A model generated the notes under the pieces. It was not told the origin of the DNA, did no database searches, and was given only the letters and a program-made list of their open reading frames with translations. The position numbers were made by a program, and so were the translations under genes. From positions 1-35,813 of the forward strand of contig CAMJPH010000017.1 in NCBI GenBank assembly GCA_946407715.1: a DNA stretch of 35,813 nucleotides, in the 5' to 3' direction. Each line of letters starts with the position of its first letter. Position 1 is the stretch's first letter. Shown here piece after piece: positions 32,478 through 35,813 of the stretch. The stretch comes from an uncultured Bacteroidales bacterium. GTDB taxonomy: Bacteria > Bacteroidota > Bacteroidia > Bacteroidales > WCHB1-69.

Positions 32478-33053
32478 TCAGGGATTCTTGCTACAGATTT
32501 TCGTCAGTCCTCCCTTTTTGCCCATCACGAAGAGGGCGTTTTCTCCATCCGGTTCGGGAATGTGGACAAAGAGAGGTTCGTGAAGGGTGAACCGGTCGCA
32601 AAGGAACGCATCACCCTGTTTTAATTTGGCATTTTCAGACGTCAGGACTACAAAACGCTGGTCACCTTGAAAAGCGGCGACACAACGGCGGTTGGGATTC
32701 CAGAAGAACTCCACTTGTGCACCCACAGGGAGGTTTTCCGCATACAAGGTCTCGCTTTTCACGCGGTGCGACGATTGCACGCCCTCCACCTCGCAATAGT
32801 CCGACACGAAGGTCTCCCAGTCGGGGAAACCCACGAAGCGTGCGAGGATGTCGAGGGTGCTGGGACGCACCGAGGCATAGCCCTCCACATATCCCCAGAG
32901 CCGCTTCAGTGTGGAGACACTGAGGTTCTCATTCAGCCGTCCCTGTATTTCTCCCGACAGGAAGATAAAGTCGTTGGAGGTGGCGATGGCATGATCCGCC
33001 GACTCCTCCACGAGTTGGCGTAGCAGGGTGATATGTTGCGGGTTGACTGGCAT
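32478..33053 (-). CDS. 191-residue Bacteroidales protein, paralogue 1
   Basis: A 191-residue cytoplasmic protein of a family I know only from Bacteroidota, with no assigned function. The N-terminal half (SNDFIFLSGEIQGRLNENLSVSTLKRLWGYVEGY, then STLDILARFVGFPDWETFVSDY) looks like helical elements of a compact, possibly DNA-binding domain. The C-terminal half is predicted mostly strands (GAQVEFFWNPNRRCVAAFQGDQRFVVLTSENAKLKQGDAFLCDRF). The near-identical second copy at 34760 differs at about ten residues plus the last five. It has its own TATCTTTG promoter. It converges with trmO and is divergent from hipB, so it borders the hipBST module. Confidence 0.75.
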   Translation of the reverse strand: MPVNPQHITLLRQLVEESADHAIATSNDFIFLSGEIQGRLNENLSVSTLKRLWGYVEGYASVRPSTLDILARFVGFPDWETFVSDYCEVEGVQSSHRVKSETLYAENLPVGAQVEFFWNPNRRCVAAFQGDQRFVVLTSENAKLKQGDAFLCDRFTLHEPLFVHIPEPDGENALFVMGKKGGLTKICSKNP

Positions 33054-33123
33054 GTTCGTTCAATTTGCAGGTGCAAAGATAGCAAACATTCGGATATGGC
33101 GAAGAGGTTCTTTTGTGGTTCTT
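32496..33123 (-). repeat. 628-bp direct repeat, left copy
   Basis: Same orientation and length, with no indel, as 34778-35405. My hand comparison gives about 54 mismatches, roughly 91% identity. It covers all but the last 18 bases of the 191-residue gene, plus its promoter and 70 bases upstream. The outermost ~45 bases at the upstream end are identical. The two copies bracket hipBST. No terminal inverted repeats or transposase are seen. Confidence 0.9.
33074..33081 (-). promoter_or_regulatory. -7 promoter box of paralogue 1
   Basis: On the - strand TATCTTTG precedes CACC, 20 bases before the ATG at 33053. Confidence 0.55.
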
Positions 33124-33203
33124 TTTTTTGTTTGATCAGTGAGCAACATGATTTAAAATACCAATAGGATGAGATTTTTAAGTTCACTATATGAAAAAAA
33201 ATG

Positions 33204-33211
33204 TAATTTTG
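33204..33211 (+). promoter_or_regulatory. -7 promoter box of hipBST
   Basis: TAATTTTG in the context AAAATG before and CGCCG after, ending 26 bases before the hipB ATG. The palindrome CAATATATTG follows it. Confidence 0.6.
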
Positions 33212-33222
33212 CGCCGAAATCG

Positions 33223-33232
33223 CAATATATTG
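33223..33232 (+). promoter_or_regulatory. possible HipB operator
   Basis: A perfect ten-base palindrome CAATATATTG between the -7 box and the hipB start, at or just after the expected transcription start. HipB-type antitoxins usually bind short palindromes near their own promoter. Assignment here is inference. Confidence 0.35.
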
Positions 33233-33237
33233 GAATT

Positions 33238-33459
33238 ATGAGTCTTCTTGATATTGGTAATTGTATCCGTGATCGCAGAAAGGAGCTTAAGGTGAATCAG
33301 CGCACCGTAGCAGATCTTTCCGGTGTGGCTGTGAACACCGTAGTGGCCGTTGAACGTGGTGAGGGAAACCCGCAATTATCCTCGCTGCTTGCTATTCTTG
33401 ACACTCTCGGACTGCAAATCGACATCACCATCAAACAGTTGAATAATGAGACAGTGTAA
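33238..33459 (+). CDS. hipB: HipB-like antitoxin/transcription factor
   Basis: A 73-residue Cro/C1-type helix-turn-helix protein. Residues 7-60 form the HTH: IGNCIRDRRKELKVNQRTVADLSGVAVNTVVAVERGEGNPQ, with recognition helix around VAVNTVVAVERGE, then SSLLAILDTLGLQIDITIK. I choose the ATG at 33238, not the longer frame from 33169, which would include the promoter. It overlaps the next gene by 14 bases, which suggests translational coupling. The role by family is to bind the HipST complex and repress the operon. The order hipB-hipS-hipT is the layout of the tripartite HipBST system described in enteropathogenic Escherichia coli. Confidence 0.88.
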   Translation: MSLLDIGNCIRDRRKELKVNQRTVADLSGVAVNTVVAVERGEGNPQLSSLLAILDTLGLQIDITIKQLNNETV

Positions 33460-33769
33460 AGTTTTCGTACAGGATATGGAGGCCGGGCTACTTCAGGAAG
33501 TCAAAGGAGAAGGCTACCGTTTCACCTACATCATAGGTTATGATGGTGCGCCAGTGTGCTTGTCCATGCCCGTTCGGGAAAATCCTTATCTGTCCGAAAA
33601 TCTTTTCCCTTACTTCTTCAATATGTTATCGGAGGGTGAAAACCGTCAGGTTCAATCCCGAATGTTGCACATTGACGAGAATGACGATTTTGGCATCTTG
33701 TTGGCCACGGCTCAATTTGACACCATTGGTGCCGTAACCGTAAAACCCATAGATAATGGAAAAGATTGA
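33446..33769 (+). CDS. hipS: HipS-like small subunit (HipA N-terminal subdomain 1)
   Basis: A 107-residue protein equal to the HipA N-subdomain 1, here as its own gene. It reads FVQDMEAGLLQEVKGEGYRFTYIIGYDGAPVCLSMPVREN and LFPYFFNMLSEGENRQVQSRMLHIDENDDFGILLATAQFDTIGAVTVKPI, close to the family pattern (AGxL, YxFxY, PVSLTMP, LFPFFxNLLPEG, GLLxxxxxDTIGAVTV). In described HipBST, HipS is the antitoxin that neutralises the HipT kinase. The EGEN segment stands where the EGW of other HipS occurs, so the Trp finger there is not conserved. It overlaps hipB and hipT by 14 bases each. Confidence 0.85.
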   Translation: MRQCKVFVQDMEAGLLQEVKGEGYRFTYIIGYDGAPVCLSMPVRENPYLSENLFPYFFNMLSEGENRQVQSRMLHIDENDDFGILLATAQFDTIGAVTVKPIDNGKD

Positions 33770-34763
33770 AGTTTGCCCTTCCACGTTAAAAAGCGGTTTT
33801 GACACGTATTCGCCTAAAGCGCGGCGCAGGCTGTTTGATGGCAGAGTCGTTTCGCATGTTCTTCCGTTTGACAGTCCAAATCGGAATGATAGCGAAAAGA
33901 TTGAATATGCGACGCATGTAGGTCGGATTTCATTGTCGGGTGTGCAACCGAAAGGCGGTTTGGTGATTGGTGATGACAAACGGCTTGTACGTCCTGCAGA
34001 AGGACAGCGCAGCCACTACATTCTGAAACCGGCCCCGAGCTCATACGCACTTCTTGACAGGGAGTTCTGTCCCGCAAATGAACATTTTACCATGCAGCTC
34101 GCTTCGCAGGTATATGGGATAGAGACCGCTGACAATGCACTCTGTTTCTTTCGTGATGGGGAACCCGCCTATCTGACACGCCGTTTCGATGTCGCCCCTG
34201 ACGGGCAAAAATACGCTCAGGAGGATTTTGCTTCGATAGCAGGTCTGACTAAAGCAAACGGCGGACGCGATTTCAAATACAGTAACCTCAGCTATGAGGA
34301 GTGCGCAAGTATTATACACCGTTATGTGACTGCCGCACAAATCGATGTGTTACGGTTTTTCCAAATTGTTATGTTCAACTATATCACTTTAAATGACGAT
34401 GCCCATTTGAAGAATTTCTCCCTCATCAGCAGAAATGGAAAGGAATTCAGACTGGCTCCTGCATACGATTTGATTAACACCAGTCTTCATCTGCACCAAC
34501 CTCGCATTTTCGCTCTTGACAATGGACTGTTCAGGGAGGGGATGACCTTTTCCGATGTCCGAACGATTGGCAGAAATGACTTCAAGGAGTTCGGTCGCAG
34601 GATTGGGCTTTCTGATCGCATTGTGGAGCGGGAGCTTGACCGGTTTGCAGCGGAGAATGTCGCTGCGGAAGAGCTTTTGAGCAGAAGTTTTCTGTCTGCG
34701 GACATGAAAGCCGACTACAAGGCATCAATGGGTTATCGCCGTTCCACTTTGAAACCCGATTAG
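33756..34763 (+). CDS. hipT: HipT-like Ser/Thr kinase toxin
   Basis: A 335-residue HipA-like kinase lacking N-subdomain 1. Its start (CPSTLKSGFDTYSPKARRRLF) follows the HipS stretch in the family. The Gly-rich loop has Ser59-Leu60-Ser61 in RISLSGVQPKGG, matching the two autophosphorylation serines of HipT (SIS in the E. coli protein). Lys91 in HYILKP fits the ATP-binding lysine. The catalytic motif N213-x-D215-x-H217-xx-N220 lies in LNDDAHLKN, and Mg2+ Asp238 in APAYDLI. All catalytic residues appear intact. The described HipT phosphorylates TrpS. The target here is unknown. Its stop overlaps by four bases the stop of the converging paralogue 2. Confidence 0.9.
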   Translation: MEKIEVCPSTLKSGFDTYSPKARRRLFDGRVVSHVLPFDSPNRNDSEKIEYATHVGRISLSGVQPKGGLVIGDDKRLVRPAEGQRSHYILKPAPSSYALLDREFCPANEHFTMQLASQVYGIETADNALCFFRDGEPAYLTRRFDVAPDGQKYAQEDFASIAGLTKANGGRDFKYSNLSYEECASIIHRYVTAAQIDVLRFFQIVMFNYITLNDDAHLKNFSLISRNGKEFRLAPAYDLINTSLHLHQPRIFALDNGLFREGMTFSDVRTIGRNDFKEFGRRIGLSDRIVERELDRFAAENVAAEELLSRSFLSADMKADYKASMGYRRSTLKPD

Positions 34764-35335
34764 CGATTTGTAATCGCGATTTTCGTCAGTCCTCCCTTTT
34801 TGCCCATCACGAAGAGGGCGTTTTCTCCATTTGGTTCGGGAATGTGGACAAAAAGAGGCTCGTGCAGGGTGAACCGGTCACAAAGGAACACATTTCCCTG
34901 TTTCAATTTGGCATTTTCAGATGTCAGGACTACAAAACGCTGGTCACCTTGAAAAGCGGCGACACAACGGCGGTTGGGATTCCAGCAGAACTCCACCTGC
35001 GCACCCGCAGGAAGATTTTCCGCATACAAGGTCTCGCTCTTCACGCGATGCGACGATTGCACGCCCTCCACTTCGCAGTAGTCTGACACAAAGGTCTCCC
35101 AGTCGGGAAAACCCACGAAGCGGGCGAGAATGTCGAGAGTGCTGGGGCGCACCGAGGCATAGCCGTCCACATAGCCCCAGAGCCGCTTCAAAGTGGAGAC
35201 GCTGAGGTTCTCATTCAGCCGTCCCCGGATCTCTCCCGACAGAAAGATGAAGTCGTTGGAGGTTTCAATACGGTGATCCGCCGACTCCTCCACGAGTTGG
35301 CGCAGCAGGGTGATATGTTGCAGGTTAACAGGCAT
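34760..35335 (-). CDS. 191-residue Bacteroidales protein, paralogue 2
   Basis: Near-duplicate of the gene at 32478. About ten of the first 186 residues differ (for example residues 5, 22, 24, 37 and 57), and the last five are unrelated (AITNR against CSKNP). Most of the ~50 nucleotide differences are silent, so both copies appear to be under purifying selection. The same helical N-terminus (NLSVSTLKRLWGYVDGYASV) and strand-rich C-terminus are present. It has its own TATTTTTG promoter, converges with hipT with a four-base stop overlap, and lies just downstream of the FISUMP gene. Function unknown; regulator-like by the N-terminal helices, as inference. Confidence 0.75.
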   Translation of the reverse strand: MPVNLQHITLLRQLVEESADHRIETSNDFIFLSGEIRGRLNENLSVSTLKRLWGYVDGYASVRPSTLDILARFVGFPDWETFVSDYCEVEGVQSSHRVKSETLYAENLPAGAQVEFCWNPNRRCVAAFQGDQRFVVLTSENAKLKQGNVFLCDRFTLHEPLFVHIPEPNGENALFVMGKKGGLTKIAITNR

Positions 35336-35405
35336 GTTCTTTCAAATTGCGGGCGCAAAAATAGCAAACATTCGGATATGGCGAAGAGGTTCTTTTGTGG
35401 TTCTT
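34778..35405 (-). repeat. 628-bp direct repeat, right copy
   Basis: Partner of 32496-33123. The start-to-start distance is 2282 bases. The copy ends 7 bases before the stop of the FISUMP gene. At the other side it ends where hipT ends, next to the hairpin GCGATT-tgt-AATCGC (34763-34777). Confidence 0.9.
35356..35363 (-). promoter_or_regulatory. -7 promoter box of paralogue 2
   Basis: On the - strand TATTTTTG precedes CGCC, 20 bases before the ATG at 35335. Confidence 0.55.
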
Positions 35406-35411
35406 GTATAA

Positions 35412-35813
35412 TTATTCAACGGCATCCTGCACGAGACGCACGCTAAGCCCATAATATCGATAAACGGGTCCAACACCCGCAGCAAATTCACTGATTCCTA
35501 TATTAAAAACACAACTGCTTGTATATGAAGAGGATGTCCAATAATGTCCGCTCGGTTCCCCCGTATAATGCAAATTACCCCGTACACTTGCTTCCGGGAG
35601 AAAGACGGCGCCGGCATTCTCCAACGCCTTCCATTGTTGTGCACTATAGTGGTTTTTGTAATTAACTGTGTCGTTGTTGATGTCTTGGGGCGGAACAATG
35701 TTGTTGGGGTGGTCATATTTGTTCGGAAAGAGGACAAGACCTCTTACGCCGTTCACGGTGGCTTTGGCATATCTGGCGTTAGGAATGCCATTCACCGTGG
35801 AAGCGTTTCGTGT
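35412..35813 (-). CDS. C-terminal part of a FISUMP-type surface protein (partial)
   Basis: An open frame from the window edge to the stop at 35412 (133 codons visible). The gene starts outside. It matches the C-terminal half of FISUMP/major-paralogous-domain proteins of Bacteroidota and Fibrobacteres: ATVNGVRGLVLFPNKY, WKALENAGAVFLPEAS, GHYWTSSSYTSSCVFNIGISEFA and YRYYGLSVRLV at the end. Such proteins are usually secreted or cell-surface lipoproteins with Ig-like repeats upstream, but their role is unknown. A GTG at 35795 is only an internal codon. The stop lies 7 bases from the 628-bp repeat. Confidence 0.8.
   Translation of the reverse strand, partial: TRNASTVNGIPNARYAKATVNGVRGLVLFPNKYDHPNNIVPPQDINNDTVNYKNHYSAQQWKALENAGAVFLPEASVRGNLHYTGEPSGHYWTSSSYTSSCVFNIGISEFAAGVGPVYRYYGLSVRLVQDAVE

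Noticed and set aside
32496..35405. Insertion sequence or composite transposon around hipBST
   Set aside because: The repeats encode an ordinary-looking protein. There is no transposase, no terminal inverted repeat and no clear target-site duplication. The direct-repeat and deletion interpretation is kept instead.

Overview
The window looks like an ordinary chromosomal segment of a Bacteroidota (Bacteroidales-type) genome. The evidence is a TAnnTTTG -7 promoter box in front of many genes, no clear Shine-Dalgarno sequences, an S16 protein with a long Ala/Glu tail, and a gene set (TPR, SHOCT, FISUMP-type and GldA-like proteins) typical of that group. No ribosomal RNA, phage, transposase or CRISPR array was seen, and no gene-free stretch exceeds about 300 bases.

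Layout. 1-11.2 kb: serS, a TPR protein, a MATE exporter, tatD, a small beta-barrel protein, an Old-Yellow-Enzyme oxidoreductase, a YfhO-type membrane protein and a glycosyltransferase, all on the + strand. 11.2-15.7 kb: two exported proteins of unknown role, a GldA-like ABC ATPase and a stand-alone molybdopterin-oxidoreductase-like protein. 15.8-21.6 kb: grpE-dnaJ, an exported EEP-family nuclease/phosphatase, rpsP-rimM and purA. 21.6-26.7 kb: an exported 1104-residue protein that reads as two TldD/TldE-type halves in one chain, an orphan RseC-like protein, and an M16 peptidase on the - strand. 26.7-31 kb: tRNA-Asn, a UbiA/MenA-type prenyltransferase, tRNA-Glu, rpe, a SHOCT-domain protein and a FucP/GluP-type sugar transporter. 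31-35.8 kb: a defence/accessory-like stretch with a PIN-type toxin-antitoxin pair, trmO, a tripartite HipB-HipS-HipT kinase module bracketed by two 628-bp direct repeats that each encode the same 191-residue Bacteroidales protein, and the C-terminal end of a FISUMP-type surface protein.

How the genes work together. Much is housekeeping: translation (serS, rpsP, rimM, two tRNAs, trmO), protein folding (grpE-dnaJ), purine and pentose metabolism (purA, rpe) and envelope functions. The accessory points are the hipBST island between near-identical paralogues, the tandem TldD-like exported protein with Asn in place of the expected metalloprotease Glu, and small repeats at gene boundaries. One palindrome family (core GTAGAGACG/CGTCTCTAC) occurs four times: once translated in frame inside a gene, once supplying a stop codon, and twice between genes. 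Heptamer and decamer arrays supply the stop codons of the MATE and TatD genes and the start of TatD. A terminator hairpin downstream of dnaJ carries TTGACA of the next promoter in its loop region.
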